Position numbers and translations under genes: made by a program. A stretch of DNA of 64,000 nt from Acidovorax sp. NO-1 (GTDB lineage Bacteria; Pseudomonadota; Gammaproteobacteria; Burkholderiales; Burkholderiaceae_C). Below the pieces are notes generated by a model. It was not told the origin of the DNA. It was given only the letters and a program-made list of their open reading frames with translations, and ran no database searches. Shown here in pieces: positions 8,670-18,203 of this stretch (the first letter of the stretch is position 1; each line of letters opens with the position of its first letter). The stretch covers positions 98,628-162,627 of the forward strand of contig NZ_AGTS01000071.1 of NCBI RefSeq assembly GCF_000238595.1. The letters are read 5' to 3'.

Positions 8670-9569
8670 CTACCTCGGGTCGGGGACATACGAAAACTGG
8701 TCCGACAGCGGAAACGCGCGGGGCACATGCAGCCGGGCGACGGGTTCGCGGATCACGCCGCTGGCAATCAGGTTTTCGCGACTGTCGTAACGGATGCTGA
8801 TCACTTCATTGGGGTGGCTGTGCAGTCGCGCAAAGGTGGTGTGCGTGACCACGGATGTCTCACGCTGGCCGTGTGCCGTGCCCAGCCGGGCGGATGGCAG
8901 GGGCGCTGCATTGGCTGCGCTCTCGGCAGACTGCGATCGCGCTGAAGATTCGGCCCGGGACAACGGGGCGGGCGCTGCCTGCGCCGGTTCCTCGCGCAGG
9001 CGGTCCAGTGCATTGGCGCCATCGTCTCCGTCCGCGCCGCTGTCACCGCGCCCCCGCTGGCTGTACGGTGCAGGCGCGACGGACGGCGGTGGCAGCGGCG
9101 GCTGTTCACGGAACAGCGCGACCCCGATCACCCCCACGTGCGCAGGGCGTCCCGTGCGCGCTGCGTACGAGTGGGCAATGGGGGCAAACTCAAACGCTGC
9201 CACCTCGCTGGCGCTTTTGCGCCAGCCCGTGATCTGGTAGCGCTCATGGGGCGCAAACACATAGCCGCGCTGGTCCCACGCGGCGGTTTCGCCACTGAGA
9301 ACGTTCACGCCATCCACCGAAGGCACCGCCAGCACGCGCTCACCCAGCCGGTTGCGCACGGTAATGGCATAGCGTGCGCCCGGGCGGCCTGCCACCCAGT
9401 ACTCGCCACGGGCGTAGTGCACCGGCAGCGTGGCCCCGGTGTCGCGGTCAACAACGGTGACATCCGCCAGGTGGCCCACGGCGTGGGCGGGCAGGCAGGC
9501 CAGAGCCAGCAACGCGGCCAGCCCTGTGATGGTTGTCTGGACGGTGATGGTGAGCGAACGGTGTTTCAT
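8670..9569 (-). CDS. Exported protein of unknown function, first gene of the ECF sigma module
   Basis: The 299-residue protein begins with a clear signal peptide, cleaved after about residue 30 (LLALACLPAHA). A conserved-looking beta-rich segment of about 120 residues follows (VVDRDTGATLPVHYARGEYW, VAGRPGARYAITVRNRLG, YVFAPHERYQITGW). Next comes a low-complexity Pro/Ala/Ser region at about 160-240 and a short C-terminal part. I do not recognise a named enzyme family. It is 38 bp upstream of the sigma factor and on the same strand, so it is likely co-transcribed. An envelope sensor or a target of the sigma factor would fit. The low-complexity half could be disordered or cell-wall spanning. Confidence 0.8.
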   Translation of the reverse strand: MKHRSLTITVQTTITGLAALLALACLPAHAVGHLADVTVVDRDTGATLPVHYARGEYWVAGRPGARYAITVRNRLGERVLAVPSVDGVNVLSGETAAWDQRGYVFAPHERYQITGWRKSASEVAAFEFAPIAHSYAARTGRPAHVGVIGVALFREQPPLPPPSVAPAPYSQRGRGDSGADGDDGANALDRLREEPAQAAPAPLSRAESSARSQSAESAANAAPLPSARLGTAHGQRETSVVTHTTFARLHSHPNEVISIRYDSRENLIASGVIREPVARLHVPRAFPLSDQFSYVPDPR

Positions 9570-9704
9570 GGGGGCTCCAGTCAGGCAATGGGTGTTGGTG
9601 CTGGGTGAAACGAACGGGGCGGGCCAACGGGGTTAAAAGGCCGCGAAAAAAGTTGCCGGTGCCGGAGCTGAACGCCGGGAGCCGATCCCTTGGCGCCCGT
9701 TAGC

Positions 9705-10475
9705 ATGCAGTCCATGCTTGCCGCCAAACCCTATCTGCAGAGCGTCCGCATCCGCCCTGATGCCGAGGTGGACTACGACGCCTATCCCTACAGCATCCCT
9801 GCCGTGCGGGAGCTGGGGCTGCTGGAGTTCCATCCGGACGTGACGTTCTTTGTGGGAGAAAACGGCTCTGGCAAATCCACCCTGCTCGAAGGCATTGCCC
9901 TGGCGCTGGGCTACAGCCCTGAAGGTGGTACCCGCAACTTCCAGCTGGCGACGACGCAATCGGTGTCGCCGCTGCACGAGGTGCTGCGGCTGGCGCGCAG
10001 CTTCCGCAAACCGCGCGATGGCTACTTTCTGCGGGCCGAGAGCTTTTTCAATGTGGCGACGTTCATGGACGAGGTGGGCTACCTGGAGAGCTATGGAGGC
10101 AGGTCACTGCATGCGCGTTCGCACGGCGAAGCCTTTATGGCGCTGCTCATCCACAAGTTCAGGGGCCAGGGCCTGTACCTTCTGGACGAGCCGGAGGCGG
10201 CTCTCTCGCCCCAACGGCAGCTGGCCGCGCTCTCGGCCATCCACCAGCTGGTGCAGGACAAGTCGCAGTTCATCATCGCCACGCATTCGCCCATCCTGCT
10301 GTCCTATCCCCACGCCCGGATCATCCGGTTTGGCAGCACGGGGTTGGCGCAAGTGGCGTTTGAAGACACCGAGCACTTTGCGGTGACCCGGGACTTTCTG
10401 AACAACTACCCCCGGCGGCTGGAGCAACTGCTGCAAGACGCACCGGGTGATGGGCCTGCCGGGTCGCACACCTGA
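9705..10475 (+). CDS. Small AAA/ABC-type ATPase of unknown role
   Basis: The 256-residue protein is a minimal ABC-like ATPase: Walker A GENGSGKSTLLEG near residue 51, a signature-like SHGEAF near 145, Walker B GLYLLDEPEAALSP near 160 and an HSPILLSYP switch histidine near 200. No membrane or coiled-coil domain is attached, so it is neither a classic transporter subunit nor a full SMC protein. It resembles the predicted-ATPase family COG3910, whose function is not established. I chose the ATG at 9705; an upstream in-frame TTG and a downstream ATG (9714) are possible. It stands alone, divergent from the ECF module and convergent with the chemoreceptor gene. Confidence 0.85.
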   Translation: MQSMLAAKPYLQSVRIRPDAEVDYDAYPYSIPAVRELGLLEFHPDVTFFVGENGSGKSTLLEGIALALGYSPEGGTRNFQLATTQSVSPLHEVLRLARSFRKPRDGYFLRAESFFNVATFMDEVGYLESYGGRSLHARSHGEAFMALLIHKFRGQGLYLLDEPEAALSPQRQLAALSAIHQLVQDKSQFIIATHSPILLSYPHARIIRFGSTGLAQVAFEDTEHFAVTRDFLNNYPRRLEQLLQDAPGDGPAGSHT

Positions 10476-10524
10476 ACATTGCGCTGCGGGCGGGCTCATC
10501 GCGCCCGGGCCCGGGCATTCACAT

Positions 10525-12186
10525 TCAGTGCGCCAGGCGCCGGGTGCGCGGCACCGGCAGGGCAGTGCCTGTGCCCTGGCGTGCAGCACGCGGTGCCGTT
10601 TGGGCCTGGCCTGCAGCCGTACCGCCGGCGACATGGAACACCGCCACCAGGTCTGCCAGGCTTTGCGCCTGCTGGCGCAGGTTTTCGGCGGCCATCGAGC
10701 TATCGCCCACCAGCGCGCCGTTTTGCTGCGTCATCTGGTCCAGCTGCGTGACGGCGACGTTGACCTGCGAGATGCCGTCACTTTGCTCGGCTGCTGCAGT
10801 GCTGATCTCGCCAATGATGCCCGTCACCCGCTGAACGCCCTGCACGATCTCGTTCATCGTCACACCGGCATCGGCCACCAGCTGGGTGCCAGAGTCCACC
10901 TTCTCCACGCTGGACTGGATGAGCGCCTTGATCTCCTTGGCGGCCTCGGCACTGCGCTGCGCCAGGCTGCGCACTTCGGTGGCCACCACGGCAAAGCCGC
11001 GCCCCTGCTCGCCCGCGCGGGCAGCCTCCACCGCCGCGTTGAGGGCCAGGATATTGGTCTGGAACGCAATGCCATCGATCACGCCAATGATGTCCGCAAT
11101 TTTCTGGCTGCTGTGGTGGATGTCCTGCATGGTCGTCACGACCTGTTGCATCACCTCGCCACCCTTGGCGGCGGTGCCCGCTGCCGTGGTGGCCAGCTGG
11201 TTGGCCTGGCGGGCGGAGTCGGCGCTCTGGCGCACGGTGGCGGTCAGCTCTTCCATGCTGGCGGCGGTCTGCTCCAGGCTGCTGGCGGCCTGTTCGGTGC
11301 GGTGGCCCAGGTTCTGGTTGCCGCTGCTGATGTCGTCGCTGGTAGCGCGCAGCTGCCCAATGTTGTCCCGCACGGCGGAGACCAGTTCATGAAAACGCTG
11401 TTGCATGTCGCGCACCGCCACCATCACGCTGCCGGTGTCGCCCGCCTTGACCTGCACAGGCACCGTGAGGTCACCCTGCTCAATGGCCTGCACCACGGCG
11501 CGCACCTCGCTGGGCTCTGCGCCCAGTTCGCGGCCGATGCTGCGCGAAACCATCACCGTGGCGCCCACGCTGATCAGCACGGCCAGCAAGGTGATGGCCA
11601 GCATCACGCCGGTGAACTGGTTAGCGTCCTGGTTGGCCGTCTGGCTGTTTTTGATGATGCGGCCTTCTTCATAGTCGATCAGCTTGTTGGCGGCGGCCAG
11701 CCATTGTTCGTACTGGGGCTTGGCTTCAGACCAGAGCAGGGCTTCGGCGCCCGTCCGGTCGCCTGCCTGCATCAGGGCCACGACCTTGTTGGTGGTGGCC
11801 ACCGTGCGCGTTTCGATGTCTTTGAGGGCCTGCACCATCGGGCCCACCTCGGGCGGGACGTCTTTGGCGGTTTGCAGCACCGCTTCAAGCTGCGTGGCCG
11901 ACTTGGCGTAAAAGTCCGCCAGCCTGGCGATGTCTTCAACTTCGGCCCGGCGTGCGTCTTCGCTGGGCGCCAGCACCACGTCGCGCACCGCGATGGACCG
12001 GTCGTGTGCAGAGCCGCGGAAGTTGATGGCTGCGCGCTGGATGACGGCGTTTTGCGTGGCGTTGGCCGTGAGTGCCCGGTCGATCCCCCGTGCTATGAGC
12101 ATGCTGTAGATCGACATGCCGAGCAAAGCCACGATGACCAGGCCGAAGGCCGCCATGAGGCGATGGCTGATTTTCCAGGTGTTCAT
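10525..12186 (-). CDS. Methyl-accepting chemotaxis protein
   Basis: This 553-residue receptor has a membrane span near 10-30, a periplasmic four-helix-bundle sensor domain (about 35-190) and a second span near 190-212 ([20 protein letters not shown]). A HAMP domain and a long cytoplasmic signalling hairpin follow. The hairpin tip is the canonical [20 protein letters not shown], followed by [20 protein letters not shown]. It should pass ligand information to CheA/CheW. No C-terminal NWETF-type pentapeptide is present, so it lacks its own CheR/CheB tether. No other che genes are nearby, making it an orphan receptor. A good sigma-70-like promoter lies about 100 bp upstream. Confidence 0.93.
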   Translation of the reverse strand: MNTWKISHRLMAAFGLVIVALLGMSIYSMLIARGIDRALTANATQNAVIQRAAINFRGSAHDRSIAVRDVVLAPSEDARRAEVEDIARLADFYAKSATQLEAVLQTAKDVPPEVGPMVQALKDIETRTVATTNKVVALMQAGDRTGAEALLWSEAKPQYEQWLAAANKLIDYEEGRIIKNSQTANQDANQFTGVMLAITLLAVLISVGATVMVSRSIGRELGAEPSEVRAVVQAIEQGDLTVPVQVKAGDTGSVMVAVRDMQQRFHELVSAVRDNIGQLRATSDDISSGNQNLGHRTEQAASSLEQTAASMEELTATVRQSADSARQANQLATTAAGTAAKGGEVMQQVVTTMQDIHHSSQKIADIIGVIDGIAFQTNILALNAAVEAARAGEQGRGFAVVATEVRSLAQRSAEAAKEIKALIQSSVEKVDSGTQLVADAGVTMNEIVQGVQRVTGIIGEISTAAAEQSDGISQVNVAVTQLDQMTQQNGALVGDSSMAAENLRQQAQSLADLVAVFHVAGGTAAGQAQTAPRAARQGTGTALPVPRTRRLAH

Positions 12187-12283
12187 AGGTGTGCCTTGAA
12201 TAGATGTCTCGAACAGAAGTCGCTTGCAGACACCGCGCCAGAGAGCCCATTGCTCACCACGAATGTTTGCATTTGGTTACGAA

Positions 12284-12312
12284 ATTGTACTGTCTGGTCG
12301 CAAAATCGACAA
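12284..12312 (-). promoter_or_regulatory. Probable sigma-70 promoter of the chemoreceptor gene
   Basis: Read leftward, TTGTCG (plus 12307-12312) and TACAAT (plus 12284-12289) are separated by exactly 17 bases. They match 4 of 6 and 5 of 6 consensus bases. The surrounding 12240-12420 spacer is AT-rich, unlike the coding DNA on both sides. Confidence 0.5.
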
Positions 12313-12448
12313 CAAAGTTTTTTGTTCATTGAAGAGTCGCATTTTTTCCGCAGACGGCTTGGCGGCGTGCGTTTAGATGATTTGGCGATTAAATAAAAAG
12401 AATTAAGTCGTTTGGGTTTTAAAGGCGGGCTCCCAGAATGCTGAGCCT

Positions 12449-13036
12449 GTGACTACTGCATCCATCATCATCGTCCCCGGCTGGCGCGACTCGGGCCCTG
12501 GACACTGGCAAAGCCTGTGGGCCGAACGGCTGCCCCGCACAACACGCGTGGTGCAGGATGACTGGATCACCCCCAAGCGCACCGCCTGGGTGGGGCAACT
12601 TGAAAAAACCGTGCTCGCTGCGCCGCACCCCGTGGTGGTCGTGGCCCACAGCCTGGGCTGCATCACCACCACCCACCTCGGGCCTGCAGCGGCAGCCCGG
12701 GTGTGCGGTGCACTGCTGGTAGCCCCGGCCGACCCGGAGCGCCGGGCCGTCCTGAGCGACTTTGCGCCGGTGCCCTATGCGCCGCTGCCGTACCGCAGCA
12801 TCGTGGTGGCCAGCAGCAACGACCCGTACTGCCCCATTCGCCTGGCGGGCGCCTATGCCCGCGCCTGGGGCAGCGAGTTCGTGCGCATGCAGAACGCCGG
12901 GCATATCAACATCGACTCCGGCCATGGCGAATGGCCGCTGGGCTGGGCATTGCTGCAGTCGCTGGAGGGCGAGCAGCCTGCAGGCGCAGCGGGCGTGTCG
13001 CCCTCTGCCGTACACGCATCGCCAGTGGCGTTGTAG
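12449..13036 (+). CDS. RBBP9/YdeN-family alpha/beta hydrolase
   Basis: The 195-residue protein opens with IIIVPGWRDSGPGHWQSLW, the hallmark start of the RBBP9/YdeN serine hydrolases. It carries the nucleophile motif AHSLGC near residue 68, an acid in SNDPYCP near 128 and the catalytic histidine in AGHINIDSGHGEWP near 150. The family has esterase-like activity, but no defined substrate is established in bacteria. The start is GTG, with the frame closed shortly upstream. It is a single gene between the chemoreceptor promoter region and a family A repeat. Confidence 0.88.
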   Translation: MTTASIIIVPGWRDSGPGHWQSLWAERLPRTTRVVQDDWITPKRTAWVGQLEKTVLAAPHPVVVVAHSLGCITTTHLGPAAAARVCGALLVAPADPERRAVLSDFAPVPYAPLPYRSIVVASSNDPYCPIRLAGAYARAWGSEFVRMQNAGHINIDSGHGEWPLGWALLQSLEGEQPAGAAGVSPSAVHASPVAL

Positions 13037-13060
13037 CCCGGTTGCACCTCGATCGGTCCT

Positions 13061-13119
13061 AAATTGATAGCTGCTAGCGCAATACAGATAGGCGCTAGAG
13101 GCCATTTTTGCTTGAAATA
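13061..13119 (+). repeat. Dispersed hairpin repeat, family A, copy 3
   Basis: It has the outer parts of the consensus (TTGATAGCTGCTAGCGC, then GGCGCTAGAGGCCATTTTT), but the loop is altered to AATACAGATA. It begins about 25 bp past the hydrolase stop codon. Confidence 0.85.
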
Positions 13120-13176
13120 TCGAGCTCCGCAGATCCTCCGGGGCGGTGGTGAATGCGTCTGGTGTACGGTCTATAT

Positions 13177-13211
13177 TCGAAATTTCGATTAATTAACAAG
13201 AATATATTCTT
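13177..13211 (+). promoter_or_regulatory. AT-rich control region of the sulfate operon with two palindromes
   Basis: TCGAAATTTCGA (13177-13188) and AAGAATATATTCTT (13198-13211) are perfect palindromes, ten bases apart, in a markedly AT-rich stretch 60-100 bp before sbp. In related bacteria, sulfate uptake operons are switched on by the LysR-type regulator CysB, which binds AT-rich DNA. These sites are candidates for such control or for the promoter itself. No regulator gene is adjacent. Confidence 0.5.
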
Positions 13212-13273
13212 TTGAGTTTTAAGAAGCGCTCTGCACAATCCGCCATCTCCAGCTTTTCATCAGGCGACGCACC

Positions 13274-14275
13274 ATGACGACTTCCCTCAAACTCAAGACC
13301 CTTCTGGCCACCGTGGCCCTGGCCACCAGTGGTTTGGCAGCGGCGCAGAACACGCTGCTCAATGTGTCGTACGACGTGGCGCGCGAGTTCTACAAGGACT
13401 ACAACGCTGCTTTCGCGGCGCACTACAAGAAGACCACGGGCCAGGATGTGAAGATTGACCAGTCTCACGCAGGCTCCAGCGCGCAGGCACGCGCCGTGCG
13501 TGACGGGCTGGACGCCGATGTGGTCACCATGAACACCACCACCGATGTGCAGTTTCTGGCCGACAGCGGCGTGGTCGCCAAGGACTGGGCCAAGAAGTTT
13601 CCGCACGACGCATCGCCCACCACCTCCACCATGCTCTTTCTGGTGCGCAACGGCAACCCCAAGGGCATCAAGGACTGGGACGACCTCATCAAGCCCGGCG
13701 TGCAGGTGATCGTGGTGAACCCCAAGACGGGCGGCAACGGCCGCTATGCCTATCTGGCCGCCTGGGGCGCCGTGCGCGAAAAGGGCGGCACCGACGAGCA
13801 GGCCGCCGAGTTTGTGGCCAAGCTGTACAAGAACGTGCCGGTGCTGGCCAAGGGCGGGCGCGACGCCACCGCCACCTTCTTGCAGCGCAACATTGGCGAC
13901 GTGCTCATCACGTTTGAATCCGAGGTGGTGTCGATCGACCGCGAATTCGGCGCGGGCAAGGTGGACTCCGTGTACCCCTCAGTGAGCGTGGTGGCCGAGA
14001 ACCCCGTGGCGATTGTCGAACGCACCACGGCAAAGAAGAACTCCGGCGCGCTGGCCAAGGCTTATCTTGACTACCTGTATTCCGACGAAGCCCAGGAGAT
14101 CGCCGCCAAGCACGCCATCCGCCCGCGTTCGGAAGCCGTGCTCAAGAAGCACGCCGCCACGTTCAAGCCGCTCAAGCAGTTCACGGTGTCCAAATATTTT
14201 GGTTCGCTGACCGAAGCGCAGAAGGTGCACTTCAATGACGGCGGCCAGTTCGACAAGATCTACAGCACCAAGTAA
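13274..14275 (+). CDS. sbp: Sulfate-binding periplasmic protein of the sulfate/thiosulfate ABC importer
   Basis: The 333-residue protein has a signal peptide cleaved near residue 25 (ATSGLAAAQ). The mature part is typical of Sbp/CysP: LLNVSYDVAREFYKDYNAAF at the N-terminus, then QSHAGSSAQARAVRDGLDAD, which forms the anion site, and NPKTGGNGRYAYLAAWG. It captures sulfate or thiosulfate in the periplasm and delivers it to CysT/CysW. It is the first gene of the operon sbp-cysT-cysW-cysA, with six bases between its stop and cysT. The length is normal. Sequence alone does not separate Sbp (sulfate) from CysP (thiosulfate). Confidence 0.96.
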   Translation: MTTSLKLKTLLATVALATSGLAAAQNTLLNVSYDVAREFYKDYNAAFAAHYKKTTGQDVKIDQSHAGSSAQARAVRDGLDADVVTMNTTTDVQFLADSGVVAKDWAKKFPHDASPTTSTMLFLVRNGNPKGIKDWDDLIKPGVQVIVVNPKTGGNGRYAYLAAWGAVREKGGTDEQAAEFVAKLYKNVPVLAKGGRDATATFLQRNIGDVLITFESEVVSIDREFGAGKVDSVYPSVSVVAENPVAIVERTTAKKNSGALAKAYLDYLYSDEAQEIAAKHAIRPRSEAVLKKHAATFKPLKQFTVSKYFGSLTEAQKVHFNDGGQFDKIYSTK

Positions 14276-14281
14276 GCCGAC

Positions 14282-15172
14282 ATGACTGCTGCGACCTCTG
14301 CGGCCGGGCAGGGGGCCTTGCGGGCCTCTGCCCAGGTCGGCCGGCGTGCGCCCAAGCGCGTGCTGCCAGGCTTTGGCATCACGCTGGGCTACACACTTTT
14401 CTATCTCAGCATCATCGTGCTGATCCCGCTGTCGGCGCTGATCTTCAAGACCTTTACGCTCACGTGGGACGAGTTCTGGGCGGCCGTCAGCTCACCCCGG
14501 GTGGTGGCGTCCTACAAGCTCACGTTTGGCGCTTCGTTCATTGCTGCGCTGGTCAACCTGGTCTTTGGCCTGCTGATCGCGTGGGTGCTGGTGCGCTACA
14601 AGTTTCCGGGCAAGAAGATCGTGGATGCCCTGGTGGACCTGCCTTTTGCATTGCCCACCGCGGTGGCCGGCATCTCGCTGACTGCGCTGCTGGCTGGCAA
14701 CGGCTGGATCGGCCAGATTCTGGAGCCCATGGGCATTCAGCTGGCGTTCAAGCCCGCCGGTATCGTCATCGCACTCATCTTCATCGGCCTGCCCTTTGTG
14801 GTGCGCACCGTGCAACCGGTGCTGGAAGACGCAGAAAAAGAACTCGAAGAAGCTGCCACCTGCCTGGGCGCCACGCGCTTTCAGACCTTCACCAAGGTCA
14901 TCCTGCCGTCCATCACGCCGGCGTTGCTGACCGGCTTTGCCATGGCCTTTGCGCGGGCGGTGGGCGAATACGGCTCGGTCATTTTTATCGCAGGCAACGT
15001 TCCCATGGTGTCTGAAATCACCCCGCTCATCATCATCGGCAAGCTGGAGCAATATGACTACGCGGGCGCCACGGCGGTGGCCACGGTGATGCTGGTCATC
15101 TCGTTTGTCTTGCTGCTCATCATCAACGCACTGCAGGCCTGGCAGCGCCGCCACGCGGGGGCACCAGCATGA
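14282..15172 (+). CDS. cysT: Sulfate ABC transporter permease CysT (CysU)
   Basis: This 296-residue inner-membrane permease has about six hydrophobic segments and the coupling EAA loop [20 protein letters not shown], which contacts the ATPase Cys[19 protein letters not shown] is typical of the CysT branch. An unusual basic N-terminal extension (about 35 residues, Ala/Arg-rich) precedes the first span. The stop overlaps the cysW start (ATGA), indicating translational coupling. Confidence 0.96.
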   Translation: MTAATSAAGQGALRASAQVGRRAPKRVLPGFGITLGYTLFYLSIIVLIPLSALIFKTFTLTWDEFWAAVSSPRVVASYKLTFGASFIAALVNLVFGLLIAWVLVRYKFPGKKIVDALVDLPFALPTAVAGISLTALLAGNGWIGQILEPMGIQLAFKPAGIVIALIFIGLPFVVRTVQPVLEDAEKELEEAATCLGATRFQTFTKVILPSITPALLTGFAMAFARAVGEYGSVIFIAGNVPMVSEITPLIIIGKLEQYDYAGATAVATVMLVISFVLLLIINALQAWQRRHAGAPA

Positions 15173-16071
15173 GCGGGGCTGCTACAAGAACCGTGCGCCG
15201 CACACAGGCGGGAACGACCGAGTCGCCATGGGTGCGCTACACCCTGATCGGGATCGCGCTGGCCTTCATGCTGCTGTTTCTGGTGTTGCCGCTCGCCGCG
15301 GTGTTTGCCGAAGCGCTGCGCAAGGGTTTTGGCGCGTACCTCGAAGGTCTGCGCGAGCCCGATGCCTGGTCGGCCATCAAGCTCACGCTGATCACTGCCG
15401 CCATAGCCGTGCCGCTGAACCTGGTGTTCGGCGTGGCAGCGGCCTGGTGCATTGCCAAATATGAGTTCCGGGGCAAGGCGTTTTTGACCACGCTGGTGGA
15501 CTTGCCGTTTTCGGTGTCGCCGGTGGTTGCTGGCCTTGTCTACGTGCTGATGTTCGGCGCGCAGGGCTGGTTTGGCCCCTGGCTGCAGGCGCATGACATC
15601 AAGATCATCTTTGCCGTTCCCGGCATCGTGCTGGCCACCGTGTTTGTGACCTTCCCCTTCATCGCGCGCGAGCTGATCCCGCTGATGCAGGCGCAGGGCA
15701 ACGACGAGGAGCAGGCTGCCATCGTGCTGGGAGCCAGCGGCTGGCAGACCTTCTGGTACGTGACCTTGCCCAACATCAAGTGGGGGCTGCTGTACGGCGT
15801 GATTCTGTGTAACGCCCGCGCCATGGGCGAGTTTGGTGCGGTGTCGGTGGTGTCAGGCCACATCCGGGGCCAGACCAACACCATCCCGCTGCACGTTGAA
15901 ATTCTGTACAACGAATACCAGTCGGTCGCCGCGTTCGCCGCAGCATCGCTGCTGGCCCTGCTGGCGCTGGTCACCCTGGTCATCAAGACCATTGCCGAAC
16001 ACCGCAACGAGCAGGCACTGAAAGCCGCTGCCGAATTGCCCCCCGAGCGCCCCGCGCCCGCTGGCGTTTGA
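15169..16071 (+). CDS. cysW: Sulfate ABC transporter permease CysW
   Basis: This is the second permease of the importer, 300 residues. It has about six membrane spans, the CysW-type [18 protein letters not shown] segment and the EAA-like coupling loop [19 protein letters not shown]. It pairs with CysT to form the channel. The start overlaps cysT by 4 bp, and its stop is followed after 15 bp by cysA with a purine-rich GAAGGAAG before the ATG. Confidence 0.96.
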   Translation: MSGAATRTVRRTQAGTTESPWVRYTLIGIALAFMLLFLVLPLAAVFAEALRKGFGAYLEGLREPDAWSAIKLTLITAAIAVPLNLVFGVAAAWCIAKYEFRGKAFLTTLVDLPFSVSPVVAGLVYVLMFGAQGWFGPWLQAHDIKIIFAVPGIVLATVFVTFPFIARELIPLMQAQGNDEEQAAIVLGASGWQTFWYVTLPNIKWGLLYGVILCNARAMGEFGAVSVVSGHIRGQTNTIPLHVEILYNEYQSVAAFAAASLLALLALVTLVIKTIAEHRNEQALKAAAELPPERPAPAGV

Positions 16072-16086
16072 AGGAAGAAGAACACC

Positions 16087-17211
16087 ATGAGCATTGAAAT
16101 CCGTAACGTCAGCAAGCAGTTTGGCGACTTCCATGCGCTGCGGGACGTGAGCCTGGACATTGCGTCGGGCGAACTCATCGCGTTGCTCGGTCCTTCGGGC
16201 TGCGGCAAGACCACGCTCTTGCGCATCATCGCGGGGCTGGAGACGGCCGACGTGGGCACCATCCACTTCAGCGGCGAAGACACCACCGACGTGCATGTGC
16301 GCGAGCGCAACGTGGGCTTTGTGTTCCAGCACTACGCGTTGTTCCGCCACATGACCGTGTTCGAGAACGTGGCCTTTGGTCTGCGCGTGAAACCCCGCAA
16401 GGAGCGGCCGAGCGAGGCGCAGATCAAGCAGAAGGTGATGGACCTGCTCAAGCTTGTACAGCTGGACTGGCTGGCCGAGCGGTTCCCGTCGCAACTGTCT
16501 GGCGGCCAGCGCCAGCGCATTGCCCTGGCCCGCGCGCTGGCCGTGGAGCCCAAGGTGCTGCTGCTCGATGAGCCCTTTGGTGCGCTCGATGCCAAGGTGC
16601 GCAAAGAACTGCGCCGCTGGCTGCGCCGCCTGCACGACGAGCTGCATGTCACCTCGATCTTCGTGACGCACGACCAGGAAGAAGCGCTGGAAGTGGCCGA
16701 CCGCGTGGTGGTGATCAACCAGGGGCGTATCGAGCAAAGCGGCTCGCCCCAGCAGGTGTGGGACCAGCCCGCCAGCCCGTTTGTGTACGGCTTTCTGGGC
16801 GACGTGAACCTGTTCCATGGTCGCGCGCATGAGGGGCTGGTGCATCTGGATGGCATGCAGATCGACTCGCCCGAGCATGCCACCACGCAGGACACCAAGG
16901 CGTTTGCCTATGTGCGCCCGCACGATCTGGACGTGGAGCGCTACTCACCCGGCGCCGGGCTCGACGCCGAAGGCCGTCCGCGCGGCATCGTTGCGCAACT
17001 GAGCCGCGCTATCGTGGTGGGCCCGATTGCACGGCTGGAACTTATTCCCGAAGGCGACCACAAACCAGCGGACAATGCGTCCCCTGAACACTTGATCGAA
17101 GCGCAGATCCCTGCGCAGCAGTTCAAGGAAATGGGTTTCAAAGAGGGTGAAACGCTGGTGGTCACACCGCGCCGCGCCCGAGTGTTCTTGGATCACGCCG
17201 CTGGGATTTGA
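16087..17211 (+). CDS. cysA: Sulfate ABC transporter ATP-binding protein CysA
   Basis: The 374-residue ATPase has Walker [13 protein letters not shown] near residue 35, the Q-loop VFQHYALF, the signature [15 protein letters not shown] near 138, Walker [14 protein letters not shown] near 157 and the H-loop [16 protein letters not shown]-terminal regulatory (TOBE-like) domain of about 130 residues follows, as usual for CysA. It energises sulfate and thiosulfate import through CysT/CysW. It is the last gene of the operon; a GC-rich family B repeat starts right after the stop codon. No cysB or reductase genes follow. Confidence 0.96.
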   Translation: MSIEIRNVSKQFGDFHALRDVSLDIASGELIALLGPSGCGKTTLLRIIAGLETADVGTIHFSGEDTTDVHVRERNVGFVFQHYALFRHMTVFENVAFGLRVKPRKERPSEAQIKQKVMDLLKLVQLDWLAERFPSQLSGGQRQRIALARALAVEPKVLLLDEPFGALDAKVRKELRRWLRRLHDELHVTSIFVTHDQEEALEVADRVVVINQGRIEQSGSPQQVWDQPASPFVYGFLGDVNLFHGRAHEGLVHLDGMQIDSPEHATTQDTKAFAYVRPHDLDVERYSPGAGLDAEGRPRGIVAQLSRAIVVGPIARLELIPEGDHKPADNASPEHLIEAQIPAQQFKEMGFKEGETLVVTPRRARVFLDHAAGI

Positions 17212-17212
17212 C

Positions 17213-17290
17213 TCCCCCTGAGCCGCTTTGTGTCTTCCCCCTGAGGGCGACGACGGCCTTTGCTGCGGGGCGGCCCTTGCTGGCCGTCCG
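17213..17290 (+). repeat. GC-rich post-stop repeat, family B, copy 1
   Basis: It begins one base after the cysA stop with CCCCCTGAGCCGCTTTGTG, then CTTCCCCCTGAGG and GCTGCGGGGCGGCCCTTGCT. The same elements recur after the stop codons at 32.34 and 34.04 kb, in the same orientation relative to the gene. Confidence 0.75.
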
Positions 17291-17356
17291 CGCGTTTGGG
17301 CTGTGACGGTTTCAGAGGCAATGCCCTGGGCGGCTACTGTTGGATGAGGGAGAGGA

Positions 17357-17896
17357 ATGATGGTGTTGAACTGGATCGATCAGGCCCCGCGCCGCGTGCT
17401 GGCGCTGATCAGTGTGGCCTGCGTGGGCATGCTGGCGTTTGGCATGTATTTGCAGCACGTGGTGGGCCTGGAGCCCTGCCCGATGTGCATCGTGCAGCGT
17501 TATGCTCTCATCGGTGTAGCAATCTTTACAGCCCTGGCAAGCGCCAGGGGCCAAAAAGGCTGGTGGATAACGATGGCCGGACTCGCGTTGCTGTCTTCCG
17601 GCTTCGGCGCCTTTGTGGCGGCCCGCCAGAGCTGGCTGCAGTGGTACCCGCCCGAAATCGCCACCTGCGGTCGTGACTTTTACGGAATGATCGAAAACTA
17701 CCCCATCAGCCGCGCCATTCCCATGATTTTCCGGGGCTCTGGCGACTGTGCAGCGATTGACTGGACCTTCCTGGGCGGCTCCATTGCCAACTGGTCGTTC
17801 CTCTGCTTTGTGGCGTTTGCCGTGGTGCTGCTGGCGCTGGTGGTGCGTGGCGCCAGGGGCGGGCGGGCCAGCGGTTCCGGGTATTCGATGGCTTGA
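17357..17896 (+). CDS. dsbB: Disulfide bond formation protein B
   Basis: The 179-residue inner-membrane protein has four hydrophobic segments and both redox pairs of DsbB: CPMC near residues 41-44, and the second-loop cysteines in ATCGRDF near 105 and SGDCAAIDW near 131. It reoxidises periplasmic DsbA and passes electrons to quinone. The CAAIDWTFLG motif is typical of beta-proteobacterial DsbB. Two ATGs start the frame, after GGGAGAGG. No dsbA is adjacent. A strong terminator follows. Confidence 0.95.
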   Translation: MMVLNWIDQAPRRVLALISVACVGMLAFGMYLQHVVGLEPCPMCIVQRYALIGVAIFTALASARGQKGWWITMAGLALLSSGFGAFVAARQSWLQWYPPEIATCGRDFYGMIENYPISRAIPMIFRGSGDCAAIDWTFLGGSIANWSFLCFVAFAVVLLALVVRGARGGRASGSGYSMA

Positions 17897-17933
17897 TGCC
17901 GGTGGTGCCGCTGGCGCCACGAATCTGCTGAAC

Positions 17934-17962
17934 AGGGCGCTCTGCGGAGCGCCCTTTGTTTT
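17934..17962 (+). terminator. Rho-independent terminator after dsbB
   Basis: A perfect 9-bp stem, AGGGCGCTC (17934-17942) and GAGCGCCCT (17947-17955), with a TGCG loop is followed by TTGTTTT. It lies 38 bp past the stop. The opposite strand lacks a T-run, so it serves dsbB only. Confidence 0.9.
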
Positions 17963-17978
17963 GCCTGACCGGTCCCGG

Positions 17979-18197
17979 TCAGCCCAATACCAGGTCGCCT
18001 GCATCCAGCGAGGGCGGGCGCATCAGGTCTTCGTGGATGCCCATGGTCTGGCTGGCCCGCTCCACGGCCTGCCACAGGAGCGCCGGCATCTGCAATATCT
18101 CTTCGGGCGATGAAGAGCGGGCAATCCATGCGCTGATCTGCAGGTGCTGATCGGGGGTGAGCAGATCCAGGTTCAGCATCTCGTCGATGGTTTTCAT
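17979..18197 (-). CDS. Small conserved-looking protein, unknown function
   Basis: The 72-residue acidic protein (MKTIDEMLNLDLLTPDQHLQ) is predicted helical, with no signal peptide or membrane span. It starts 6 bp after the GST stop codon on the same strand, so it is probably the third gene of the trhO-GST unit. I do not recognise the family. Coding bias and tight spacing support it as a real gene. Confidence 0.7.
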   Translation of the reverse strand: MKTIDEMLNLDLLTPDQHLQISAWIARSSSPEEILQMPALLWQAVERASQTMGIHEDLMRPPSLDAGDLVLG

Positions 18198-18203
18198 TGT
18201 GGG

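Noticed and set aside
10447..12396. A 649-codon frame antisense to the chemoreceptor gene
   Set aside because: The composition (His, Gly, Leu, Arg runs) is that of a shadow frame, and the chemoreceptor signalling motif lies on the other strand.
13177..13211. Reading the two palindromes as a phage or plasmid origin
   Set aside because: There are no iterons or replication genes nearby, and they sit directly before the sulfate operon.
17508..17555. A possible family A repeat half inside dsbB (CAAGCGCCAGGGGCCAAAAAGG)
   Set aside because: Only one arm and the tail resemble the consensus, and the hairpin is missing, so chance is a good explanation.
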